This document shows positions 54,440-64,000 of a DNA stretch of 64,000 nucleotides, piece after piece. A program made the position numbers and the translations under genes. Origin of the DNA: Stomoxys calcitrans (taxonomy: Eukaryota > Arthropoda > Insecta > Diptera > Muscidae); assembly GCF_963082655.1 (NCBI RefSeq), contig NC_081556.1:153858059-153922058 (forward strand), given 5' to 3'. Positions within the stretch are counted from its first letter, which is position 1. The number at the start of each line of letters is the position of its first letter. A model generated the notes under the pieces. It was not told the DNA's origin and ran no database searches. It saw nothing but the letters and a program-made list of their open reading frames with translations.

Positions 54440-55165
54440 GGTTTCCGATCGGATACCTGAGATGAACCTTGAAGTCGAGTGTGAGGCCTTGCTGCTAGCG
54501 GCAGAGTCTTGGATTGACGGAACCCTAGTATTGCCATCTGGAAGATTATGTTACACGGATGGATCAGAGCTAGAGGACAGAGTGGGCCTGGGGGTTTACA
54601 TTGAGAAGCCAGGGACTAAGATCTGTTTTAGACTGCCTGACCATAATACGGTCCTGCAGGCGGAGATACGGGCGATCACGGAATGCTTGAAGTGGTGTGG
54701 TGCTAACGCATCAAGGACGTCGATTGTGAACATCTTTACTGTCAGTAAAATTGCCATAAGGGCAATGACAACCAGGACGGTAAGGTCACGAATAGTCTTG
54801 CAGTGTAAGAAGGAGATTAACGCCTTCTCTGAGGATGGGAAAATCCGCATCGTTTGGGTGCCGGGCCATAACGGAGAAAGGGGAAATGAAAGGGCAGACG
54901 ATTTGGCGGTACAGGCCAGAGGACTGCCTTCAAAGAACTTGGTTAACCCGAAGCCTTTCGGGTCGACGCTTCGACTGAGTTAAGGGAGTGGGCGACGAAT
55001 GCGCATGCAAGATTGTGGAACAGCGAAACGGTCGGTAGGAAGGCGAAAATCCTATGGGGGGATCCAGATCATGAGAAGACGAGGCTATTACTGAAATGAA
55101 GCAAGAAGGAGGTCAGTATAGCTATTGGTATCATAACGGGACACATAGGACTAAGAAATTACTTA
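54440..55165 (+). pseudogene. LINE RNase H domain remnant
   Basis: RNase H would remove the RNA strand after reverse transcription. The frame from 54,351 reads IPEMNLEVECEALLLAAESW, LCYTDGSELEDRVGLGVYIE (first Asp), TVLQAEIRAITECLKWCG (Glu), VNIFTVSKIAIRAM and RIVWVPGHNGERGNERADDL (last Asp). In the third block the usual TDSK is TVSK, so a catalytic Asp is replaced by Val. The frame then breaks near 54,980 and a degenerate LWGDPDHEKTRLL-type region follows. Same family as the copies at 23 and 36 kb. Confidence 0.9.
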
Positions 55166-55169
55166 TGTA

Positions 55170-56800
55170 AAATCGGTGCGGTTTGTTTGTATGTTTGTGT
55201 GTTCCTTATAGACTCAGAAACGGCTGAATCGATTTTCTTGAAATTTTCACAGATGGTCCACAATGACCCCGTGGCGAAAAAAGGGTACTAAATTTTTTGA
55301 TATCTGAAGGGGGGGGGGGGGGGGTCGGACCCTCCCCTTTACCCTGACTATCAGAAACGCCAGATCTCGGAGATGGGTGGTGCGATTTAAGCGAAATTTT
55401 GTGTGCTCTCATATAGTACCCTAAAAATAAAAATATAAATGGTATCCAAATTTCAGATGGGGTACCTAGGAGGGCTGCCCCACCCTAAAACCCACCAAAC
55501 ATATATTTAGAACCATCACGACAATATGGGACTCAAATGAACGGTATTTAGGATAAGAAAACGTATCTGATATTTAATTGACGGACCAAGTGTGAGGGGG
55601 ACCACCTCAACCCCAAAACTCCCCTAAATCGAACATATTTACCGACCTTAGCAATATGGGACTCAAATGAAAGGTATAGCATACGAATCTGATATGCAAA
55701 TGTGGGACCACGTTTCTGGGGGTCCACCCCTTTCCCAAAACACCCCCCAAACAGAACTTATTATCTGACCATGGAAATATGGAGCTTAAATACAAGGTAT
55801 TTGAATGTAAAATACGAATTTGATACCAAAATGTGGGACTAAGTGTTTGGGGGGTCGCCTCTCACCAAAAACATCCCCCAAAGGGGACAAATTTACGACC
55901 ATAGCAATATGGGGCTCAAATGAAAGGTCTTTGGGAGTAAAGCACGAATTTGATATCAATATTCGGGAAATGTGTCTATGGGGCCACCCCACCCCCACAA
56001 CACCACCCATGTAGGAAGTATTTGCAGACTATTGCAATATGAGGTTCAAATAAGAGGGGTTTTAGAGTAGAACACGAATCTGATATATATTTTTAAAGAC
56101 AACTCACTAAGTGGCCGCCCATCCCCCAAAACACCCCCCAAGCCGGTCATGTTTGCCGACTATGGAAAAATTGAGCTCAAATGAAAGCTATTTGGGACTA
56201 GACCACGTATCTGATATCAACATTAGGGGCCAACGGTCTAGCGGACGTCCCACCACCATAAGACCCCCAAATAGGACGTATTTGCTCACCAAGACAATTT
56301 GGGTCTTAAAGAGAGTGGAACTAAATATTCGTAGTTTTTAGGGCCAATACCCCAAACCGGACATATATGCTGACTTTTGCAATAAGGAGATTAAATGTAT
56401 TTAGGAGTAGAATAAGAATTTGATATCAAAATGTAGGATCATGTGTTTAGGGCATCACCCCTTTCCCAAAACACCCCTAAAGGGAAAAAATGCCAATTGT
56501 GGCTCAAATGAAAAGTATTTGAGATTAGAAAACGAATTTGATAATCTATTTTAGGGCCATGTGTTTGGAGGACGCCTCATCCTGTAAACTCCTCTTAAGC
56601 CAATGGCAATATGGGGTTTAAATAAATGGTATTTGAGAGAAGAGTACGATGCTGATATTTTTTCAGGGCCAGGTATCTGGGAGACCACCTCTCCCCCGAA
56701 AACACCACTAAATCAGACATCATGAGAATATCGGGCTGAAATGAAGTATTTTAAGGATGGAGTACACCCTACATCTAAACTTCACGTATTTGCTCACCAA
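55170..56800 (+). mobile_element. Non-autonomous Helitron, copy B6, 3'-truncated
   Basis: The 5' portion has GTTTGTATGTTTGTGTGTTC, GACTCAGAAACGGCTGAATC and a (G) run of about 16 near 55,311. Units with GGGGCTCAAATGAAAGG and CCCCCAAA blocks follow. The CTAG end is not present. It begins where the LINE ends. Confidence 0.7.
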
Positions 56801-57887
56801 GAACATTTTTTTCCATGAACTTTTTTGGAACATTTTTTTCCATGAATTATAAACTTAAACTTTCGCATTTATCTTCTCTACGCATTTATCCACTCTCCTG
56901 CGCCGGCAGATCTCGCCTCGTATACACAATACCACACATTCCAAGCGGCATACTTCTTCGTAAGTTGTCAACGTTAAAAGCTGCGATATTTCAGATAGAG
57001 TTCAAATATTTTTTGGCATGATTTTTTGTAGACTGCTGAAGCCCCTTGAAGTCGGTTGGTTTCATCAAAAAACCAAACGAGTAGTTCGTGGTTCGGAAAA
57101 GTTTGCAGAAAAAAGTGTTTTGTAGTTTTAGTCTGACTGTTTGTTGATTAAACTGACATAGTAATTTTCATGTTGTTGTTGCTCTTTTGGACTGTTGCAT
57201 GCTTTGATTTTATGTTCTCTGGCTTTAAAAAGGCATCATTTCCTTGCCAAGCATCTTCATGTTAATGATGACCTATTTTGTTTGGCCCTTCATGATTTTA
57301 AGGCGAACTGCATTCGCTGCTAAGGGAATTTTTTGTTTGTTTTAAGACCATGATATGTTTATTGGTTTTTCGGAGATGCTTTTATTTTGAAATTTCGTTG
57401 GAAAAAAGGAAGAATGACAGAAGTCTTTATCTCTCTTTTGCTCTTGCTCTTTGTCTTTCCACAAAGCATAATCAAAAATAAAATACAATGCAAACCACAA
57501 AAAAAAAATAAATTTAATTTTTTTTACTTTTACGAAGTTTACCCAAAATGTCTGCACACATACACCCTTATTCGCTTATGAGCACATTAGTTGCTATGTA
57601 TGTGCGCTTATGTGTAAAAAGCGTGTCTTTGGCCTCATGGCCTCACCATCATTAACAATGCGTCCAGCATCCCCCTCTAAATAACAATAATAGTAATAAA
57701 CATAATAAAAACTTTTGTTTTGGTTTTTTTGGGTTGTAATGTGGTTTTTAGTTTTATCTTCTCCTACCTCAGGGTTTAATGCCATCCCCTTGATTTAAAA
57801 AATGACTTAAATCAATGGAGTGAAAAATTTTACACTGAGATCGTTTTGCTAACCAACGCCATACCATTGGAAATATATAAAGGGGAG
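56801..57887. other. Single-copy DNA
   Basis: Two similar TTTTTTTCCATGAA stretches lie at 56,808 and 56,835. No gene or transposon is recognised in the remainder; frames are AT-driven. Confidence 0.45.
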
Positions 57888-58000
57888 GCCCCTTATCATT
57901 GAGCTTAAAACTTGAATCGGACTGCACTCATTGATAGGTGAGAAGTTTGCCCCAGTTCCTTAGTGTAATGTCCATGGACAAAATTTGCATTCGCAATGAA
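57888..58000 (+). mobile_element. SINE tail fragment
   Basis: GAGGCCCCTTATCATTGAGC, CTTGAATCGGACTGCAC and GTGAGAAGTTTGCCCC match the 3' part of the SINE at 42,784-43,105. The head is missing. Confidence 0.75.
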
Positions 58001-58144
58001 AATTAATATTGAAAAAAAAAACTTGCCGGATGCTGATAGATGTGTAAACTTGACATTGACATAGGGAATGTTCGAACCCACAGTAGGTCAAACGGCAAAG
58101 TCCACAACTTTTTACCTGTTGATCTGAGCGTCTGATTTGGGGGT

Positions 58145-58700
58145 GTTTTCGGGGGTGAGGTGGGGTTGGGTGGAACCATAGACACTTTTTCCGAACATTG
58201 ACATCAGATTCGTGCTTTACTTCCAAATACCTTTAATTTGAGCCCCATATTGCTATGGTCGTAAATTTGTCTTCTTTGGGGAATGTTCTCGGGGCGGCCC
58301 CTTAAACACATGGTCCCACATATGGATATCAGGTTCGTATTTTACATTCAAACACCTTTTATTTAAGCCCCATATTGCCATGGTCGGTAAATATGTCCGA
58401 TTTAGGGGTGTTTTAGGGGTTGGGGTGGTCCCCCAACACTTGGTCCGACAATTCGATATCAGATACGTTTTCTAATCTTAAATACCTTTCATTTGAGTCC
58501 CATATTGTCGTGATTGGTGTATATATATATTTGGTAGGTTTTGGGTGGGGCGCCCCCCTAGGTACCCCACCCGAAATTTGGATACCAAATTTTTTTTGTA
58601 ATTTACTTTAAGAGAGCACACAAAATTTCGCTTAAATCGCAGCACCCATCTACGAGATCTGGCGATTCTGAAAATTAGGGTAAGGGGGAGGGTCCGCTTC
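58145..58700 (-). mobile_element. Helitron fragment, copy B7
   Basis: Read on the minus strand it has GGGTAAGGGGGAGGGTCCG on the + side at the right and units with AATACCTTTCATTTGAGTCC. Orientation is leftwards; neither terminus is intact. Confidence 0.65.
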
Positions 58701-58704
58701 CCCT

Positions 58705-59770
58705 TCAGTCGCTGAAAATGTTAAGGAGTCGCCCTCTTACGCCAAAGTAACCAGGAAGCGCAACAGATGGGACCAGATCATGGGTCCCAAGTGGAGAATG
58801 TGGTTAACGAGCGAATTATGGAACATGTTTTGAACTCTTAAAAGGGTCCACCCATACAAATTATGATCGCGAGTATAGAGGGTATAACTTGATGCAGTGC
58901 TTTGCGTCAGCAGAACGTATTGATACCGTTAGATAGTTCGTTTTAAGTATTCACCCACCCTGGGTGGGCGCAAAAGCTCGACCTGGTGAGAAGGATAGCC
59001 ATCCTCCAGCTCACAAAGTCTTAATTAAGCACAACCATGGTTTGGTTGCGAACATATGGGAGGGGAATGAGGAAATAACTCTCCTTGTGGTGGGCCTTGA
59101 CTAAGTCGCCGTGACAAGTTTGGCTAAGACTAAAGGCATGGCGTTCTATGGGACCGAGACTGTTATTTTCAATATTGGAAAGACTATGATCGGCAAAGAG
59201 CCTCATATTGAAACAACATGCAGTCCAGTGATAGGAGGCTCAATACCGCCTAAGAAACAGGGGGCAGACGACGATCTCAAGTGTTCTTCGACCTCAAGTG
59301 TCCTTCGACCTCAAGTGTCCTTCGACCTCAAGTGTCCTTCGACCTCTAGTGTAGTGTTAGGTATCCGATCAGATCGAATTTGAAGGCGTAGTTCTCATGG
59401 TACCACATATGCCAAGACATAGTAACCTGAAACTGTTGTTATGGCCTTGCGTTGCTCTTCTTCTCCGTTGCCGTTCACTCAACTACCCAGGCGTAAGTTA
59501 GTATTGGTCTAATTAAGCTTGAGATGAACCAGAGTGAACCATACTCGGATTCAGGCCCCACTTCGAGCCTATATAGTGCCCAACATCTTGGTGGTATCAT
59601 TGAATAACAGTTTCCAGGAAGTTTTGTTGACAATGAAGACTACTTGGTAATGATTTTGTGAACACTCGTTGTCAATTTTATGTGCCGACCGTTATGAACA
59701 TCATCCCAAAACATTTTTTGAACATAGGCTTCTGTGGTGTTATTTGATAAGGAGTTTGTAATGACACACT
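58705..59770. other. Unassigned, probably decayed retroelement
   Basis: Frames read KHNHGLVANIWEGNEE and VTSLAKTKGMAFYGTETVIF, which I cannot place. GC content is higher than in neighbouring single-copy DNA and stops are frequent, as in dead retroelements. A 17-bp tandem repeat lies inside. No function is proposed. Confidence 0.35.
59278..59352. repeat. 17-bp tandem repeat, about four copies
   Basis: CTCAAGTGTCCTTCGAC repeats about four times, the first and last with a substitution. Seventeen is not a multiple of three, so the unit changes frame. Confidence 0.9.
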
Positions 59771-59904
59771 CATGGGATGAATGGTACAATGGTTAGATTT
59801 TTGGCAGCGCACAAAAAAATTTGTTCATCTTGAAAAAAAAAACTGTACACTAGATGTTGTCAGCATGTGGACGCCTCGGGACAGTCTCGAACGTTTCGTT
59901 GATC

Positions 59905-60215
59905 TGGCAATATTTGTATGCAAATTTGCAAAGTTGCTCATGAACATTCCATTAAGGAACATGGGCAAACTTCTCACATATCTATGGGTGCTGTCCGATT
60001 CAAGTTAAAGCTCAATGATAAGAGACCTCCTCTTTATCGACGAGTCCTAACGGCGTGCCGTAGTGTGAAACCTCTTTGGGAGAAGTTTTTACAAGGCTTC
60101 TATAGTACTTCACAAATGTCACCAGAATTAGGAGGGAATAAACACCGCTGATACTTATTCTGATGTTTTCGCCAGGATTCGGACTCAGGCATTTAGCTAC
60201 GGGGTCTCTAACAAG
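59905..60215 (-). mobile_element. SINE copy with decayed head
   Basis: On the minus strand the box B counterpart is GAGTCCGAATCC (about 60,175-60,186), the body has 'ctcctaattctggtgacatt' and the tail GTTCCTTAATGGAATGTTCA. Box B deviates from the consensus at two positions and box A is not recognisable. Confidence 0.75.
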
Positions 60216-61357
60216 TTTGTGCTTATCCGCTTTAATGAACCAATGGGGTCAATTTGACAACTCCAAATTCTACTTCAATATCCCGATGCTGTGCAGATAT
60301 CACACTGCAAGGCTCCCATAGTATTCCATGTGTTTATATGACTGCTATTTTTTCGTTTTCTTCTTCTTTGCAGTTGTTGTTATTGTCTGTTTCATAATGG
60401 CTGGGCTGCGGCGCGTAGCGAATCACGTAACATAATAGATTCGAAAATACAAAAACTATCGATGTATAATGGCATTCATAAATATGCTGCAAACACTCTC
60501 GCTCCATCTCCAGCAGCAGTGGAGGGAAGATGGGTGCTTGTCTGCCTGCCTGTCGCATATCATTTCTATGCTTTAACGCTAAGCTTTTGCTATACCAAAT
60601 AGTAGACAAGGGAAAATATTCGGCAATGACGTAGAGCATAGCGAATTTGTCGTTGCAAACTAACGAATTAAAGGCGAAATGTACAACAACCAAAAAAAAA
60701 AAAGTCGCAATCCATCCCAGTCATGGCATCGCATTCATGATTGTGGCATTATGGAGTTGCGCCCTCTGTAGTAGCGTCAGGCTGGATGGGGCATTTCTCT
60801 GGCCATTGATTAAAGACACTTAATTATATTTTTAAACGCTTTAGTGTTTTCCCTGCCAGCATGCCAACATGACATGCGGAGGTTCTTTGAAAATTATCTT
60901 TGGCGATTGGAAGAAAGTATCAATTTGTTTGCCGCAAATGAGAAGGAAGAGAAAACATCTCTGCTTAACAAATTGATGAAAAATATCTGTTTTCATGTTT
61001 AGTATGTGAATTGTTTTCTGCATACCATATGATGCGTAATTTGACAATAAATGGAATGTGGGCAATCTCTGGGCTCAATCTGTGACTTTTCTTTGGATTA
61101 AATAAGAAACGAGGTTTTTCGGTAAAAGTTAACAGTGTCACAATCTTTGAAAACATTTTTTAAAATCATTCTTATGAAGAATTTGTGCAGGAAAGGTGAA
61201 GAAGGGACTTATGGTCTATGGTAGGAGTTGGTTTCAATAACATGATGCTAAATCAAAGGCACAGCATGGCCAGCCATTGATTTTGATCTTCTTATTGCTT
61301 TGCGTTAATTAAAGTTTTGGTTTAGCATACCATAGAAAATTAATAAAATCAAAAATA
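60216..61357. other. Single-copy DNA
   Basis: No gene or transposon is recognised. The frames on the minus strand at 60,334-60,693 and 60,841-61,156 show no domain. Confidence 0.5.
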
Positions 61358-61593
61358 TTGGGTTGCCCAAAAAGTAATTGCGGATTTTTCATATAGTCGG
61401 CGTTGACAAAATTTTTCACAGCTTGTGACTCTGTAATTGCATTCTTGCTTCTGTCAGTTATCAGCTGTTACTTTTAGCTTGCTTTAGAAAAAAGTGTAAA
61501 AAAAGTATATTTGATTAAAGTTCATTCTAAGTTTTATTAAAAATGCATTTACTTTCTTTTGAAAAATCCGCAATTACTTTTTGGGCAACCCAA
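61358..61593. mobile_element. mariner-type MITE with perfect 33-bp ends
   Basis: The 236-bp element starts TTGGGTTGCCCAAAAAGTAA and ends with the exact reverse complement over 33 bp. TA flanks both sides (61,356-61,357 and 61,594-61,595). It carries no transposase. The perfect ends suggest recent insertion relative to other elements here; the ends differ from those of the mariner at 12.3 kb, so a different transposase mobilised it. Confidence 0.95.
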
Positions 61594-61704
61594 TATTTGT
61601 GACAGAAATCGATCATTATTTTAAGCATGGGGTGGTAGCGTTGATTTCTGAAAATTGAAGAATGTCCGCAATTTATGATTAACGTCAATTTTTCCTCTTA
61701 AAAT

Positions 61705-63010
61705 AAAACAAGTAAGAGCGTGCTAAGTTTGGCCGGGCCGAATCTTATATACCCTCCACCATTGATCGCATTTGTCGAGTTCTATGCGCGGTATCTCTCT
61801 TTAGACAAACATAAAATATTGAATAAGAACTGTTATGCTATTGGAGCTATATCAGGTTATAGTCCCATTCAGACCATAAATGAATGCTCAACATTGTAGA
61901 AGTCATTGTTTAATATATCAGTTCATTCGGATAACAAATGCCCCTTGTAGGGGCTCAAGAAGCAAAATCGGGAGATAGGTTTATATGGGAGCTGTATCAA
62001 GCTATTGATCGATTCAGACCATATTAGACACGTATGTTGAAGGTCATGAGAGAAGCCGTTGTACAAAATTTCAGCCAAATCGGATGAGAATTGCTCCCTC
62101 TAGAGGCTCAACAAGTCAAGATCCAAGATCGGTTTATATGACAGCTATACCAGATTATGCACCGATTTGAATCATACTTGGCGTGGTTGTTGAAAGTGCT
62201 ACCAAAACACTAGGTGCAAAATTTCAATAAAATCGGATGAGAATTGCGCCCTCTAGAGGCTCAAGAAGTCAAGATCCAAGATCGGTTTTTATGGCAGCTA
62301 TACGAGATTATGCACCGATTTGAATCATACTTAGTGTAGTTATTGGAAGTGCTACGAAAACACTATGTGCAAAATTTCAGTTAAATCGGACGAGAATTGC
62401 GCTCTCTAGAGGCTCAAGAAGTCAAGACCCAAGATCGGTATATATGGCAGCTATATGAAAACATGGATCGATTTAAACCATACTTAGCGTAGTTGTTGGA
62501 AGTGCTACCAAAACACTACGTGCAAAATTTCAATAAAATCGGATAAGAATTGCGCCCTCTAGAGGCTCAAGAAGTCAAGACCCAAGATCGGTTTATATGG
62601 CTGCTATATCAAAACATGGACCGATTTAAACCATACTTAGCGTAGTTGTTGGAAGTGCTACCTAAACACTACGTGCAAAATTTCAATAAAATCCGATAGG
62701 AATTGCGCCCTCTAGAGGCTCAGGAAGTCAAGACCCAAGATCAGTTTATATGCCAGCTATGTGAAAACATGGACCGATTTGGCCCATTTACAATACAAAC
62801 TGACCTACAGTAATAAGAAGTATTTGTACAAAACTTCAAGCGGCTAGCTTTACTCCTTCGAAAGTTAGCGTGCTTTCGATAGACAGACGGACGGAAGGAC
62901 GGACAGACGGACGGACGGACATGGCTAGATCGACTTAAAATGACATGACGATCAAGAATATATATACTGTATGGGGTCTCAGACGCATATTTCGAGGTGT
63001 TACAAAAAAT
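61705..63010 (-). mobile_element. HINE subfamily C, copy C4
   Basis: The left edge is AAACAAGTAAGAGCGTGC, TTTGGCCGGGCCGAATC and TATACCCTCCACCATTG. Units repeat GCGCCCTCTAGAGGCTCAAG and ATCGGTTTATATGGC. The right part has GGACAGACGGACGGACGGAC and GATCAAGAATATATATACTG, which resembles the DINE-1 conserved block. The right terminal repeat is missing. Confidence 0.85.
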
Positions 63011-63302
63011 AAAATGAAAAGCATTAAAACTTTAGATTCGTAGTTTAACTTTTTCGTTTTTTTCTTTTTTTTTCTAGGTAAGTTTTCCAAACCGATTTTG
63101 ACGGCTGTTAGTTAGAAGTATATTTACCATCCTTTTGGCTAATAAATGAAAAACAATTGGTAAGTTTAAAAGGTTTATATAGATAAAAAAAAAGTTTTTT
63201 CCAAAGAGACAAAATTATATTTTTGGTAAAATTCCCGCATACTTAATAACAGAGCACCTTGTAGAAGAGCGGCGGCTTATTTGGGTGTGTATTACACAGG
63301 GC
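63011..63302. other. Unassigned AT-rich DNA
   Basis: No gene, RNA or element is recognised. Confidence 0.5.
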
Positions 63303-64000
63303 TCAAAAATACAATAAGTTAATCAGAGTGGAAAAACGTCCCTCCTGGAAGACGTTCTGCGAACAGGCCGATAGAGTTAATGACGATTCTTTTTTTCTGT
63401 CAGCCAACACGCAGGGGATGTTCCCTATGAATGCAGTGCATTGTGTTGGCGAGAGGAAATTAAGAATCTTAAATCTTCGGATGTCAAAGTGGGTGGGAAA
63501 AATATTAGCCGGAAGTCGTGTCCACATACGAACGGTTCGGGTGAAATAAGAATTCTCTCTTCTCTATGGGCAATCAATTACAAACGGTTGTGAGTTGCTG
63601 GAATGTCTAGTATCCCTGACATACATCCTTACATCAGGAATAAGAAGACGAATATCAGACGAACACACACCATGAAAGTACCGATAGAACAGCGCCAAAC
63701 AACCCACATTGCGACGATGATGAAGGGAGGCAATAGAGTTGGATACCCCACTGTCCACAATCAACACCATCCTGGAGCTACTGTACACGGTCCAGTAGCT
63801 CCAGGAATGATTTTTGAGCTCCAGCCCATACATGTGAGTTGTACTCCATTTTCGGTCTTATGAAAGTGGTGTAGATGTTAAGAAGATCAGATGGAGTGAA
63901 GTAATTCTTACACCGTTTAAGGAAGCCTAAAGACTTGAATGCTTCTTTCGACACTTTGAATACATGTTTAGCCCAACGGAGATCACTTTGTATTTTCATG
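63303..64000 (-). pseudogene. LINE reverse-transcriptase C-terminal part, runs off the window
   Basis: The minus strand reads KIQSDLRWAKHVFKVSKEAF, LGFLKRCKNYFTPSDLLNIY, TTFIRPKMEYNSHVWAGA, then IASLHHRRNVGCLALFYRYF and RTVRMWTRLPANIFPTHFDI. These are the conserved blocks after the reverse-transcriptase catalytic core in a common insect LINE type that lacks RNase H. Frame changes occur near 63,790 and 63,545. The 5' portion lies beyond the right edge. It is a third LINE type in the window. Confidence 0.85.

Overview
The window looks like repeat-rich intergenic or intronic DNA of a higher fly, probably a calyptrate/muscid such as a house-fly or stable-fly relative. The sequence is AT-rich, with (CAG)n, (GT)n and (CT)n microsatellites, LINEs of jockey/I-like type, mariner, hAT and Transib DNA transposons, a tRNA-derived SINE, and several minisatellite-bearing elements whose hairpin end (core TTCGGCCGGGCCGAA) I associate with muscid genomes. 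The species assignment is inference. I recognise no host protein-coding exon with confidence. Every convincing protein similarity belongs to a transposon remnant, and most long open frames come from tandem repeats whose unit length is a multiple of three.

Layout. 1-8 kb: LINE tail, a 1.7-kb HINE/DINE-like (Helentron-associated) element, SINE piece, a hAT element with target duplication, then a second large HINE. 8-10.3 kb: single-copy DNA rich in CTG/CAG. 10.35-13.3 kb: hairpin, a forward HINE and a dead mariner. 14-18.5 kb: inverted repeat, Transib copy, second mariner fragment, LINE, and two Helitrons joined CTAG-to-TC, with a perfect 40-bp palindrome. 18.5-22.8 kb: single-copy DNA including a 5'UTR-like stretch with a possible splice donor at 21,220. 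22.8-26.9 kb: two degenerate LINEs, HINE ends and a Helitron. 26.9-29.1 kb: mostly single-copy. 29.1-32.8 kb: LINE-like tail repeats, an inverted-repeat element with a SINE inside, and a 2.3-kb Helitron ending in CTAG. 32.8-34.7 kb: single-copy. 34.7-38.5 kb: HINE, LINE and AT-rich repeats. 38.5-43.1 kb: single-copy DNA and a HINE nested with a LINE fragment, a Transib and a G/C-run MITE. 43.6-44.7 kb: a 15-bp tandem array. 44.7-47.7 kb: single-copy. 47.7-50.9 kb: three HINEs. 52.5-54.3 kb: a foldback Transib with HINE and Helitron insertions. 54.4-60.2 kb: LINE, Helitron and SINE remnants. 61.3-64 kb: a mariner MITE with perfect 33-bp termini, a HINE and a LINE reverse-transcriptase fragment.

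Two observations stand out. First, a motif of about 26 bp (core GTKTCTTAAGTCTTTTGT) recurs about 17 times between 9.4 and 51.0 kb, all on the + strand and mainly in the single-copy blocks between transposons. One near-complement lies upstream at 8,491. I cannot assign it to a known element. Second, four sequence-diverged HINE minisatellite subfamilies keep a unit of 152-153 bp, each unit carrying an internal dyad. The main relationships between elements are nesting: Transib, hAT, LINE and SINE insertions interrupt older HINE copies and allow partial relative dating.
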